Assembly: GCA_019843655.1 (NCBI GenBank)
Contig: JACDQD010000005.1
Coordinates: forward strand, 26,794,954-26,858,953
DNA: 64,000 nt
Source of the DNA: Lethocerus indicus
Taxonomy: Eukaryota; Arthropoda; Insecta; Hemiptera; Belostomatidae
Direction of reading: 5' to 3'
Shown: positions 1 through 13,504 of the stretch, in pieces
Layout: the number at the start of each line of letters is the position of its first letter
Numbering within the stretch: position 1 is the stretch's first letter
Notes under the pieces: generated by a model
Told to the model about the DNA's origin: nothing
What the model saw: only the letters and a program-made list of their open reading frames with translations
Databases searched by the model: none
Translations under genes and position numbers: made by a program

Positions 1-3000
1 CATTGTCGGTGGTATCAAATTGGTTCACGTTATTATTCCGGAGAATCAATTTTGAAAAACACGACTGTGTTTTAATTGGGAAAAAAAGGAAAGTTCAAAT
101 TGAAACAGCTCATTCAGCCCGACTGAATTTTAAAGTGCGACATGATTTGTTGGCCGTTTTTACTGAATGTAATTTACACTTTTCAATAAATTACTGCCGA
201 CAGAATTACCTTTATCATCGTATTGGTCAATAAAGAGAAATTTCTGAGAATTCGTACAGCGTAAAATCTGTTACAGAACAGGGCCCAATAACGTTATTGG
301 AGACGATTGTTTTATTAAATATGTGTCAGGCGGCATGGTTTGTGTTCGGACTGGTGACGAGCCTTTCTGTCCTCGGCCAGGTTTCTTTTCTACTTTTTTA
401 CTTTAGTGTACTTTTCACATTCCGTGTCACACGCCAGAACGGTCGGCCAACTGGCATGTGCCAAAACGACGTCGATTTTTGTATTTCAAACAAGAAGCGG
501 CCCGGGATGGCTTTCAGTCACAGTTTTGAATGAATAGAAAGCGCGTTTTTTTCCGAATCAACTGAGTATTTGGGAGAATTGTCCCTGTCGTGTCACTATC
601 GTGTCCGTCTTTAATATGTTTAATGCCCAAATTTCCCTTTTCAACATTCAGTGAATTTCAATTTCAGTTACATTTTGGGAATGTGTTACTTACTGCTGTG
701 TAAGAAGATTGGGCCGATAAACTCTCCGAACTGTTCGGTGGTTACCATTAAATAAATAAGCGAAAATGTATTCCTAAGACTCGCAACAACATAACAAGTA
801 TCTAAGATAAAATCTTGCGTTGTTTTATTTCCGAATGGTAGAAATAAAACTATTTATTATGACAAGAGAATATAAAATTAAAACGGGAAAGGGGACAAGG
901 ACTGGTGACGATTTTCCAAACCAACCACAAATTCGGCCAGATCAAATTCCTTAGACAAGCTTGAAATTATAATGCAAATTCAGTACAATAGCGTATACAA
1001 TGCTTTGTAAAACATTAGTTAGGAAACAGATTAAGTATTAAAATAACTAGTGTACCTTGAGTTTAAATGATGCGAAAAAGCACCTGTTGTATATCAATAA
1101 GGTATTACAAAACACACCGCGGGGAACACAACAATTGTACAAATTATAATGTAAAGCGGCCCGTAATTTGGTACGTGAGGTAAATAATAACGAGCGAGGT
1201 GGCGGCCGCCACACGTAACTCTATCCATGAGATTGGTTGTTTCGTATGTAACGTCGGCATCTATAATAATTCTGTTTTTTTATTGTTGTTTACTTCGTTT
1301 GTGCAACAAACAAAACTTGCAACACTTTTGCAGGTGTGAATTTTTGCAAAGGCAAATATTGCCCATAGGAGGAGGTGGTCGCACGGTGCTGTCCTGATAC
1401 AAGTTTGAATACAACGGAGCAAATATTGCGTAGAAGATGTATCGAAGTTCAGCAGAATGTATTTAGACAACATTGAAATCCAAATTCAGTCAAAGACCAA
1501 AGTGAGACTTCAAATTAAGCTTTATTCGCCCATGCTATCTGAGCAAAGTGTAAACGTTTCAGGACTGTTAGTGAACAGGGGCTATCCACGATACACTTGT
1601 AAATGCGGCATTCACTCTTTTAGTCGTAAAAATGTTTCAACATCTCTTCATCCAAGACAGATTAAACATTGATGTTGTAATTTACTTGTACAAGGCGAAA
1701 TTTCGTTTTGTTTTCAACTCTCTTGTTGTTAAATCTTCATTTTATATTTATATTTCTTTGGTTTATTCATTCCTTAATGAAAATTCAGATACGTCAAAGT
1801 TATAATATCTGTGATAATATATATGGAATAAATAAATAAAGTAGTAAGAACAAATTATATAGATCTTATTGCCTCCTTTGCAGTATATATTAAATTATAA
1901 ACGGATCATAACATTTAATTTACTATTATTTTAATTTGAACTTGTATATTGATAACTGTAATTTATGTGGTAGTCATGCTGACTCGACCTCTTCTGAAAC
2001 TGAAGTCATGACAATTGGATATGCGCCGGACCACGCTGACCAAAAGGAATAAATAAACAGTTACCATTCAAAATAAACAGGACACAGCATCTTCTCCTCT
2101 GTTTAGACGAGCATTTGGCATCGTGTTCTACAATCGCACTTTTCGTTACTCCGTTCGATTCCACATCGCACGAATACATTATTTCATAATACCGCGAAAG
2201 GCGTGACAAAGTTTAAATGCTGCACGAACCTGGTTATATAATTACCAAAAGGTACACAGAAGTACATCTGTGAACATATATATAAGATATGTGTATAGCA
2301 GCAAAGTGATCGAGGGAGGTGAATGCATAAGAAAAGTCATCTATACAATTTGTGTGCATAGACAATTCTTGACCAGCAGATTGTTCAAAAAACCGAACCA
2401 TTTCATTGTTAGATTGTGGAAATATTCAAAATATAAAGATAGAAACGCTTTAATCTTAGTAAAACAGCATAATTTTATTAGGACCAAACAGACAGGATTA
2501 ATTCAAAATAAATCAGAAATGCAATGGCTATATTACCTTGTACAGGCCGGTGTACGGTATCCATGTAGAGAACTTAATTCTTTAAGGTTTTTCTGCGCGT
2601 AATTTCAAAATATATTATCATTAATTTATATTGTTCAATAAAATGATTCAACACAATAATACTTTTATACGTAATTGTAAAAATCATATCAGAAATTTCT
2701 CTGGAAATGTCGTATCGCCGTCGTTGCTTTGCGAAGCGCCAACAAAATGTAATTCAGAATTCCCCCCGTACTGTTTGAAGAGTAAATTGTGAACTCCGGC
2801 AAGTTTGTTTTTGACTTCAACGCCGAACGGAGTGCTGCGCACATAATGAAAATTGCTATATTTTACAAGGACCCATATACCGGGATGCATTTTACGCGCT
2901 ATAAGAGTCGAGTTTAAGTTGTGTCCAGGTAACTGCAGGCAAATTGATTAAAAAAGGGACATCTCGGAATTGAGTTATCGGCCAGTAAAGTTTTCGATGT

Positions 3001-3421
3001 ATTTCATATTCAATTATTCTGTCTTCATATAGTTTATTAATATTACACACGCGACTAAAACTATTACACCCTGTAGTATTGTTTAGCTAATCTAAAAGAT
3101 TGTAGATTTTAAGTTGTTACGAGAAGAATATATAAAGAAGGTTCGCGAGGAGGAAACGACGGTAAGAGGAGTTAATATTTCAGAACTTTTAAAAAAGCGG
3201 TCATTGCCTCGGACCAGTCGAAACTAACGTAAATAGAAAACTGCAAACCTACTGTCGATGGCTAGAAGACAAATCTTATCATCAACTAATAGTCGAGGAA
3301 ACAAGCGATACATTTATTTGCTTGACATACGTGATTCGCTCACTGTATGCTATTCCAAAACCCTCGGACTACGAATCATGTATTTCAAAATGATTGCGAT
3401 ATAAACGTAAACGTAACGTTT

Positions 3422-3481
3422 AAAAATATTTTTTAAACATAAAAATTACGATATAATTTTTATGTTTAGAAAATATTTTTT
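3422..3481. repeat. Near-perfect AT-rich hairpin (27-bp stem, 5-nt loop)
   Basis: Arms 3422-3448 and 3454-3480 pair at every position, 26 Watson-Crick plus one G-T, around the loop CGATA. The arms contain TTTAAACATAAAAATTA and its complement. It could be a cruciform-forming palindrome, a tiny MITE relic or, less likely, a small-RNA precursor. Confidence 0.8.
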
Positions 3482-4966
3482 GTTGCTGACAATTGGACTT
3501 ATTTGCTAACACCCTTATGTTCCCGCGCGGCGTATGGGAGCAGCTCGCTCGCGGTGTTAATTACAAATACGGAGTATCACTTTTCTCGGAAAAGCGAACG
3601 ACGCCAGCGGTTTTTTTCCTCCCCAGATCGGGTTCGACCAATTTGCGTAAACTCGAGTTTTGTATTCGAGGTCTGAAGGTGAGCGTATAATGGGGCCTCT
3701 CCTAATGCATTCGGCTCGATTGTCCGTCGATTTGAACGCTGTCCAGATTGAATTGTAACGGGCTAATAGTGGCTGGGTTCAACATGATTGTCGTTATTTT
3801 CACAGCCGAGCTGGACGCGTGATTATTCTACCGCTCGCGTCATTAGTTAGCGCGTATTGGCCGACTTATTAAATATACATGAGACGGCGGTTAGAAATTG
3901 AGACGTCCGAAAACTAATTTCTCATAGCCGGCACGACAAAACCGATTTCTTATCAATACTCCGTATAAAATATTTTAGATCTAACGCTGGAAGAAAATTG
4001 GAACCAAAAAAATGGAAGAAAATGTGTCATTTATAATATAAAATATTTTCATTTTTATTAATCTATACTTAAGCGCTAACACAGTATGACAGACAAAAAT
4101 TATTCCCAGTATCTATGTAAACATCAATTAAAGTGTCAGTTAAATAATAGGAAAAAATACAGCGGTTATTTCGCAATTGTCCGCTGTAGAGCTGCAGATG
4201 TTTATTCGCTCTTGGGTTATTGACGCTGTTGGAAACGCTGATTGTTTCTCTAATTTATTACTTGTTTAGCGCGGTACATGGCGAGCAGCCAAAGCAGGGC
4301 TAATTTAGCATCATGCAAATAAGAGGAGCCTCATTTTCTGAACATTCTTTGAAGGAAATAAAGATAGAATCGAGGAAATCAGGATAGTCGCGCGAGTCCT
4401 ACTTTCTGTCGCCGGTATGGCCTTCTCCATTTTCGTCATTAAGAAAGGGGTTGCATTACATAATCAGTAGGGCATTTTAGTGACTGGATCGAACTATTTA
4501 TTTTGGCTCACGCTCATTTGCAGTTTATGAAGCGTATGGGTTGAATTATTCGAAGAAAACATTTCTGGAGGTACACATGTTCAGATATTTTTTTTCTTAT
4601 AGAACAAGGTGGGGACCGAACAATCTGTATGTGCGGGGGGACAACGGCGGGAACCAATAAAGTGGTGGCCATGCGGAGAATACCGAGTGAAAAGAGAACC
4701 AAAAAAAATTATATATAAAAAGAGAGCGCGGACGCGTGTACAGTGTGTACCGAAAGTGGGCGGGCTGTGTACAGACGTGAAAGCTGTACGTACACAGAGG
4801 CAGGCCGATGTGTACAGTGGGGACACCCCTTCCCCAGCGAACACTGTACAATGGCGGGGGCCATCTATCCGTCCATGCATCATTCATGATTTTTCACCGA
4901 TTCCGCATTCTATCACGCTCACGCTTTCCCGCAGCACCAATACTAAATTGGATCGATTCTCAAGGT

Positions 4967-4993
4967 ACACACACACACACACACACACACACA
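4967..4993. repeat. (AC)13 microsatellite
   Basis: This is an uninterrupted AC dinucleotide run. Confidence 0.95.
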
Positions 4994-5719
4994 TACTGGC
5001 TCAGGTGTTAAACAATGACGATAAACATTTTACAGGGATTTCCGGTTATTCCGGGTTCACGTCCGTAACTAATTAAGAGGAGGCTCGAATTTACATTTAT
5101 TACATTTCTCCATAATCCGTACCGAGTGGAAATGATTACAAATGGGACCCACGGCAAAAATTAAATTGACGAACTCCAACAAATTTCATTACCTCTGTGA
5201 CACACCTCTAGTAATGCTGAAGTATTCTGTCGCTAAAATATGCAGCGTTTTTGGCTGATGAGTTTATACAGAATTTACGATGTCCTTTCCAATATGATCA
5301 GTACCGAGAAATGTTCATTTCAATATGCGCTATAACCAATAATATGTGAGAGGAATGCGCTCAGATCACATATCGATGAATATCATAAAATAAACTTCGG
5401 TTAATTTTTTTCTTTTTATTAATATTTCTGATAAATTTACGCCTTTTATGCTGGCCGATCATATGACAAAATTTTAGATCACTATCACAAAAAAAGTACC
5501 GATTTGTGGTGCGTTACCGATGGTAAAGTGCCGAATTGTCTCTTGTTTTCGTTCTTTCATTTTTGTTACTAAACAGGCATAATACTAAAGGGCATTGACC
5601 GAGTGCCGATCCATGGATATTGCGCCCGTGCAATGAAAATGCTGACAGGATGCTTCAGCGATTAAACAAGAGGGCCCGCTGGTAATAATATGCGGTGGAC
5701 GGTTGCCGGCTTGAGCGGT

Positions 5720-5736
5720 GGGTGGGGGTGGGAGGG
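5720..5736 (+). other. G-quadruplex-capable tract
   Basis: Four G runs (3, 5, 3, 3) are separated by single bases on the plus strand. Confidence 0.7.
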
Positions 5737-6110
5737 AGGCCCTAGGAGAACTGGGGCCCTCGTTAGTATTCACCGGGAGTCCGGGGCCCTTTTTGCCCGG
5801 CGAGGCCAACTTTTCACATATTATAAAGTTCGGATCGCGCTCAAACGCGACCGGATCAGCGTCGTAAAATACCACTCCGGTATTTATTATCCCAAAACTG
5901 ACGCCGAACAGGCAAATAACGAGCCCCTTGTCGATTTATCGGGGCCCGAGGCCCTTCCTCTTATTTGGAAAGGGCCGTTCGATAATTCCACCTATGAAAT
6001 ATTAGTTCGGACTGTCCTCTGGAACAGGGAAAACGGAATATTTTAATAATATCTACAATTTAAATTGATTATTCAATATAAACAGTTTTATGGCGTCAGG
6101 TGTTGCCTCC

Positions 6111-6134
6111 TGACAACTAGGACAACTGACAACT
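6111..6134. repeat. Short tandem of GACAACT units
   Basis: Three GACAACT copies occur at 6112, 6121 and 6128, the last two directly adjacent. Confidence 0.7.
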
Positions 6135-9100
6135 CCTAATTAGGACACACATTTATATGGAACCTTATTTTAGACGGTGACTGGATTTTCATTATTATAC
6201 GTTCTTGTTTTGGAAAACAGCTAAAAAAAGATATTTTTCTCAGGGTTTTATCGATCTAAGATATGCATTAGCATAATGAGTACAATAATGTACAATTAAA
6301 TTAACGGTATATTTTATGCCCCTCTCATATAATACAGAATATCCCATCAGTGAGAATTTCATTCCCATGGATGTTCTCGTCTTAATACCTCTCTGTTGTT
6401 CTGCAACAATCTTTATTTTAATTATTCTCGCCATTTTTGCTATTTTAAGGTAAGTTCTAAGTTCAAAACGTTCACTGAGGCCGTCGAATCGAATGAATGA
6501 ATTAAAATTTCACTCGATCCGAGTATTCAGAAAATGGAATTGCATTGTCTATTCATGTAGAATTCCGCGTATGTAACATTTATTATACGCCTCGTGTTCG
6601 GTTATACTTCGAATCCGATACGTCCGTTCCTGGTAATGACGCGATCGATTTTCACGTCTGTATCTAATGAATGTACCGCGGCTGTAATGGGCAACCGATA
6701 TTGCATTGGAATTAACGATGTCGGGGGGGAATGTTGAGTGCGGGTTAAAAAAAACATTACACCAAATTGCGCTTTTAATTCATTCCATTATGGTGAGGGG
6801 GGATTGGCGGCGACCGTTGAAAGTAGTATTATCGCCGTTTGGAATAGGCGCAATCAACTCGCCCACCTAGCCCGTTTACGGCCACAATCTGTGTAATTAA
6901 ACGCCATTCCAAGTATTAGCCTAAACGAGCGGCATGTTTAGAACGAGAAATGAACACTTCGGGCGGGGGAGGGTGCGAATGCCATCCCAATTGTTGGCAT
7001 TTAATCTAACTCGTATAGGGATGACCCTGGCACAAACAAATATTACTATTTTCCCTCATTTTTCTCTTTTTTATTTTAAGTTACACCTACAATTTTTTAA
7101 ATTACATCTAATAACGGTGCGATATGATATAACGAATGTAATTTTTGGTCGTTTGAGTCTTGTATGTGGATTCCAACTCACGTTTTAAGGTTGACAAATA
7201 CTTTTTAATAAATAGATTTTTCCCTCGTTCGTATGTATTGCAAGGACCATTACTCACGCAATTTTCGCGTTTCCACTCATCTATTTGGTCTTGTGGTTGG
7301 GCCTGTCACCGTTTATGTATTGTAATTGCTAAAATTACGGCGGATGTAAAAATGATTATAAAGCGAACATATAATGGATTTAAATAATGGCTTTTATTAT
7401 GATTAAGGACAAGCTGAGAGACAGAGAGAATTTAAAATATCCAATTAGGTACTCCTAGCAGATTGGCCCCCAGACAGAACTCCTTGTATTCATATATATA
7501 TAGTATAATGCTATTGTTAAATTATATTTTTGAACAATATAAGAGGAAACATTATTTCTTTTTTGTCCCCCTGTAGAAAGGTTGATTCTTGTCTAATCCT
7601 GTCCGATGCAGTTGAATGTGTCCTTTGATCTTTAGATTGAAAGCTTATTCAATTAATGAGAATGGGAAGCTTGTTGCTCCCCGAGTTCGGGAAACGCCCT
7701 TATCCTGGCGGTAAACTTAAATCAAGCCGTCAGGATTGAGGCGATCCCAGATTGAAAGACTTACTCAACGGGACACAAGTTTCAGCCGATTGAATCAGTT
7801 TTCCCATTTCCCAAATAGTTTTCAACAAGTTCATCCCACCTTTTATTCTCCCTCCGTTTTCCACTCTTCCAATTTTTCCAATTTTTTCCCTACCCCCCTC
7901 CCCCTTACGTTTTCCAATTTGTCTTATTTGAACTCTTCACTTCCCTCTGTTCCTTTATCGTAAATAACTTTCGAAATTGAATTTCCCTTTATTAATAAGG
8001 GATAGATAGATTTTGCACGATTAGATAATCCTCTGTTGAATAATACAGCCGACGATCAGAGATGAAAACGAGGCACGCTCGTTAGGATTTCCCATTTATA
8101 AAATGAAATTATATTATTATAATTAAATTTAGTAGACAGTTGTTGGCACTCTTATAGATTTTATTTCAGTAAAATTATTAATTCCATAATTGAATGTAGG
8201 CGGCATTGTTTCCGGTTTAAAAACCCGTTTTCAATTTGCATAGTGAATATATCTTTGACCGCGCGGAGGAGTTTACGAGAAAGCAATTAGATCATCATTT
8301 TGAGCTCTGTCTCTAATCACTGATTTACTATTGTGCTAGTCTTGTTAATTAATATAATTCTTATAATATGTAAGAATGAATAACATACAGTTACTGAGAA
8401 TGGTTAATTACCATCTGTCTTATTACTCGAGGGTATAACCATATTATAATACCCAATATCGTTATCGTGGAGATAATTCAGAATCGATTATGGGATACAT
8501 ATACAGATTATGAGATCAAAGTATTATTCGAAATTACTAAGTAGATTTTAACTGATCAAAATTTCATGACCAGGAAAATTAACAAATAATAAGATACTGC
8601 TTACATAATTCGAGAAAACATTGGCAATTTGGAAAATAAAATTTAATCAGATATCAGTTACAGTGTTTGCTGATTGGGTACAGTCAATGAGTTTAGTGCT
8701 TCTGAGAATACTAAGTACTTGAATTTTTTATTTTGATTTTTATTATTTATTTGTTTAAGTTTTTATATTCTTGGTTGATTTGTGATTTCTTAGGACCAAT
8801 AAAGCGTTTGTCTTCTTTAAATATACATAGGATATCGTAGGCATGATTCAACTCTGAAGTCTTACTGTCTCCTATTTACTGGATATGACGTATATATTTT
8901 TTATTATTGTGAGTACATTTTCATTCATTATTATTTTAACATTTCGCCAGGCGTACCGGCAACATTGTTCGTTAACGGGTACATTATTTCAATTTAGAAA
9001 TTTTTATAGTGTAGGGGGCCGTGTAACCGCAAGCTTTCCACGTGTTGTATGTGGGCCGCCTGAGAGTCCCAGAAGCGTAGTCTAATGAGTTCGGCCGCCG

Positions 9101-12100
9101 CCTTCAGAGATTGAGTTGGAGCCGTGTTAGAAGTTGTGGGCTCCCCTTTTGGAAGTTCTGGGCGTGGCGGGGGGCAAAAATTAAATTGAAAAATGCAATT
9201 TAAGTTTTGGCTTGGCCGGGGCCGCCAAACAGCATTACTCGCCTGCGACCAAAGTTTTCAAGTCGTCGTTAAGTCGTGGCCCCGACCTTTCCCCACGCCG
9301 CTTTAAACCGACAGTAAATTCAGAATGGCGCTCTGGCGCTACCCCATTCCTTATTTCAAAGGTCCTTTTTTTAATTCTAGATTTTTGTTCGCAATACCAT
9401 CACCTATACGATTTTATAATTATAAAGATTATTGTTAGAACGAGTATCTCTCGCCATATTTGGCGCTCTGTTGAACGTTGAGAGGAATACGACAGGCTGG
9501 TCTCTTTTCCGGAACCATTCCCGCTTACGGTTTTCATCGAGGGTTTTTCCACTCCCTGAAAACACGGCGAGAGCCGGAAAATTCAATATGTTCAGGCAGT
9601 AATGAAAGCACTCCCCATCATAAATGCCACGCTGTTCAGCCAGCGAAAGAATTAATCTAATGGCCCTGGAGGGTTTGAAACGTTTCAAGCTGGAAGAACC
9701 GTATCTACAAGAGAAATATTCTGGAGGACCCCAATATGATGAGATAAAACGTTGGAGTATTTATATTTATAGGTACAATAGTATTATATTTGTCACTTCC
9801 AATCCGAGCATGGGGTTTAATTTAAAATCTGGGGATTCCTTCCGATAACCTAAATAACGAAACATCTCCCTGAAAATATTTATAATTTATTGTATTCTCC
9901 TTTCCATGCTTCGCCGGATGATCGGAATCCTCCACAACCCAGTTGTATATCTTCCGGTTTTACTGTAGGCCGAGAGCCCCCTACATAGTCCGCCTCGGGT
10001 TTTACTGCCAACTTCCATGGAGCCCCGCATATATAGGAAGATTTTCCGATCGATTTTATCGTCCGAGCGTTTATATTTTTAAAAATTATGCATATCCGCC
10101 CATATGATAGTGGGATGTGGCCAATGGTGGGGTGATGGGTGGTTGGTGGAGGGTAGTGGGGTTTTACCAGTTTGATTTGAAAATGGAATTGGGGGCGAGT
10201 AATTTCCCAGGGGCCGCCGACCTATTAGCCGACTCCGCAAGAAGAACAGAATGAAAAATAAAACGAGCCAGAATGATAAGTCAGTTTAACGTATATATTC
10301 CGGCCCTAATGGGAAATGGGTCGCGTTGGATTCGGCCAAAGCGAATCCGTCTGACAAAGGAAAGTAATTTCTCATTTCAAATAAATTAGAGAAAAATTCC
10401 CACGCCATTCGGAAGATGGTTACTCGTGTTATAAGAATTTTATCGCTCCACAACAACGAAGTGAATATCCATAATTTTTAATTAACAATGCTACAACAAT
10501 ATTCTAAAAGGATTCTATGCTGAAAAAGATTTAAATTAAGGTGAACCATCAATGGGTGGACCTCCGCATCACTGCGGAACTGTGACTACATATAACTTAA
10601 AAAAATTTAGCGGTGACCCGAAATATAAAAAAAGAAAATTAAAAGCACGATCAGATAAATTCTTTCCATTGGAAACATAAGTAAGGAGTGCAGTCCGAAT
10701 GAGGTGGGATAGAACCTGGGGGAAACAAAAAGAGAAGAAAAGCCATTAGAGTGTTCATAACAGTCGTAAAGCTTAAATATGGGGCGGTCGCTACTCTCGC
10801 CGGGATACACCCCCAGCTTCATACTAATGGTTGACATACATTCTCATTAAAAAAGTATTCCGTTCTCTTCCACCAACTAAGAAGAGACAACTTATTTCTC
10901 TTCCTATCTCTCCCTCTTCCTCTCTCTCACTCTCTCCCGGGATAATTAAATTTTCGGCCGGGAGAGTTCAAGGGGGCAGGATGATGGGGAGGGGACGGTA
11001 GACTAACGCCCTGGATTTACTGGCGGGCACTTCTCACACTTTTCGGTGTCAGGGTCGTAGAAAGAGAAGAGAAAAAAGTCCAAAAAGTTGAATTCGGGCA
11101 TTTATCAAGCTGTGGGAATACCAAAACTTTATACCCCGTTCGCGCGAAGCACTTCGAGAAACGTTCATATTTTCTCTTCCTCTTATCTGTAATTTTTTTT
11201 ACAGGCAATAGATCGAAACTCACTATTTGCAAAATTTGCAAATTAAATTCTTGACAAAGTATCTCGCTTGATTAAATTCCTCCGCGATATAAATATCACC
11301 GAATATTACAAAGCAGGCGTTGTGTTGCACAATAGTAGGCTCATTAGAACAACCTGCAGTGCTAGGTGCATAATCTATGTTGTAACCCGATCGTGAAACC
11401 CGAATCGGCGGGGTACAGAGATTGGGATATTCCATCTCAATGTTATACCATCCGCCATATCAATTCAGGGACAGCTATTGTTGTTGACGTACATTGTTTG
11501 TTAAATTTTACATAATTGCGTGCTTGTTAGCAGAAAGAAGGTGGTCGAATATTTGACTAAAAAACACCGTATGTATTTTCATGTTATAACTAACCCCTAA
11601 AAGGGTAGGTACTGACAATTTTTTGATAATCCTTTAAAATATAGAACATTGTTTTGTGTAATTCCATTAATTTACAATGAAGTAAGCGATGTAGAATCGA
11701 TTTTGATCGCTGGTGATGATTGCATTCGTCTCGATGCCCCTCAGAAAACAATTCACTTCATTATTTTACAATAATAAAGTTGTAATGTATATTAACAACA
11801 TTCATTGCGCGTTGGCGCATTTAATCTGGCTGATTTTAAAACTTGATTAATAATTTTATTTGTGCTTTGCTGTTTTTAATGTTGATGCGTTTCCGAAAGA
11901 AGTCCGTCGATTCGGGGTCTATAGAGAGCTTTATTAGGCACTTGCTTTGACATGCTCTAAGTTTACAGGTGATAAAGTGCGTGCCATTGGCGTGGGGGCG
12001 AGGATGTGCATTGCAAATGAAACTAAAAATGTAACTCCACCCATCGCCATTTGTCATCTTCACGTGGCGGCAGTTCCCCTGTTCCAGTTTCACAGCACAA

Positions 12101-12926
12101 CCTCTGACAATACTTAATCTCAATGAAATTCCGCTTACATAGATTACAATCTTCCAACTGAGAGAATGTACAGCCTCAATTACATTAGCAGAGCCCCCGT
12201 TGACTTTTATCACGATTTAAGAAGTAGAAAGGCGCGATTCGCAGAGAGTTGTCCCTTTATGAACATTTCAAAAAAGTGAATAAAATTAACAACAGCATAG
12301 AGGAATAAAATTATTAGTTTTTCCAAACTCGGAGTACAAATTGGAGACTCATGAGGATAACGATCAATATTTCAATGAACTACATATCTGCATTTCATTC
12401 TAGAGTTTTCAAATTTTTTCCAAGAGGGTTACCAGTCGTACATTTCATTAACTGATAAATAAAAACGTAGTAAAAGTACATATTCATTAAGGAGCACATC
12501 CTACATCTTTAATTTAATTCACTTTTACATCATTATTAATTTGTTGGGGGAACATTCGTTGCAGGTTTATAAACTGTGGAATAAGTTATTCTGATTACGC
12601 TATGGTGATCTTACTATTGAATAAAAAATCAATGTTAAAATATATGTATTCTTTTAACATAATTAACTATTAATTTAATGATAATTTGATGGAATATATT
12701 TGCATTGTTATGGTAAAGTTAAAGTTTCGGGAAAGAGTACGGGGCCGTTTTTCTTAAAAACGGCCTACGAAAGTAGCGCTTTGAATAGCCCCGTTGGAAA
12801 TTATGCCGGCGCGCGCCGAATGGAGGAATAAATATGGGCTTTATGAATCACGATATAAATAGAATATGCGCCTACCGGACCGTCTCACACGCAAACGGAA
12901 AATGAGTATTTGAAATATTCACTTAC

Positions 12927-13078
12927 CCTTTTCTGGCGAAATTTGCGAGGTAGCGTATCAGCTGTTTAGAGACGGCGGCGTCTTTGGAGGTATAGTTATG
13001 CGGAAAGAATGGCTGTCCCCCGACCAAAGGCAACCCAAGTACGTAAGGCACATCCTCCCCTCTCACACTACCCATCCT
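12927..13078 (-). CDS. Nlg: Neuroligin internal exon C (degenerate catalytic-His block)
   Basis: This exon has 50 codons plus two bases (152 bp). It reads RMGSVRGEDVPYVLGLPLVG, then GQPFFPHNYTSKDAAVSKQL, and ends in YLANFARK plus a split Gly codon. This matches the late ectodomain of neuroligins (family pattern HGDE-PYVFG ... NFAKTGDPN). The position equivalent to the esterase charge-relay His is Arg here (VRGED, codon AGA). HNYT gives an N-glycosylation sequon. The acceptor is a good pyrimidine tract followed by TTTCAG; the donor is a perfect GTAAGT. The exon starts in phase 0, as exon B ends, and leaves in phase 2. The next exon, expected to begin with the last base of Gly and then a DPN-type motif, was not found in the remaining 12.9 kb. 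Diverged fold-back repeats lie about 200 bp upstream in transcription direction. Confidence 0.93.
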
Positions 13079-13284
13079 CTGAAACAAAACAACGAAATAA
13101 TTAAAAACTCCGTCCAAACTTATTCTAATTCTATTAATTGGTCGAATTCTATTCAAGCCCGGAGTGCAGCCCACCTCACTGTATCTCAATACACCCGTAA
13201 AAAATGTGTACAGTAACAAAGGCGAACAATATTTATACACAGTATACGTTCAGACTGGATAGCAGCATAGACAGTGTCTGACCT

Positions 13285-13345
13285 ATATACTGAAGATGGT
13301 GAGCAGCCGAAACGTGTCTAGGAAAAGACCATATCAATAAGTGGA
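13285..13345 (-). mobile_element. Partial copy of the fold-back repeat family, inverted to 13505-13650
   Basis: The plus strand reads CTGAAGATGGTGAGCAGCCG, AAAC, then GTGTCTAGGAAAAGACC, matching the right arm of the 40791 element (CTGAAGATGGCGAGCAGCCG, AAAC, CGGGCTAGCAAAAGACC). It faces the 13505 copy about 170 bp away, so the two could fold back on each other. It lies about 200 bp from the acceptor of exon C. Confidence 0.55.
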
Positions 13346-13504
13346 AACAGAAGATCATCAAGAATCATAAATAAATCATATCGCCGTACCAAGCGTCAAT
13401 TAAAGTGCACTGTTAAATGTGTCAATAATTGAATGGAATTAAGTTCTTCAGTTTCTGCTGAGTGCTGTAATTAAGTATTTAAGACATATTTCAAGTTCCG
13501 TCGT

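Larger units (their letters stand above)
1..12926 (-). other. Partial intron downstream of exon C (no exon found)
   Basis: This piece starts at the GTAAGT donor of exon C and runs out of the window, so the intron exceeds 12.9 kb. I looked for the conserved continuation of neuroligin (DPN motif, the acidic/aromatic block, the RAHxxAxW segment before the stalk, a membrane segment) and saw none on the minus strand. Visible landmarks are the hairpin at 3422-3481, an (AC)13 microsatellite at 4967, a G4-capable tract at 5720, three copies of GACAACT at 6112-6134, a pyrimidine-rich stretch at about 7836-7908 and a G-rich stretch at 10112-10161. The remainder is AT-leaning with short chance frames only. 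Confidence 0.75.

Noticed and set aside
4609..5076. 155-codon plus-strand frame
   Set aside because: It includes the (AC)13 repeat read as Thr/His and has no recognisable domain.
1..12926. Downstream neuroligin exon
   Set aside because: Searched for the DPN-type continuation, the stalk and a membrane segment on the minus strand; none seen.
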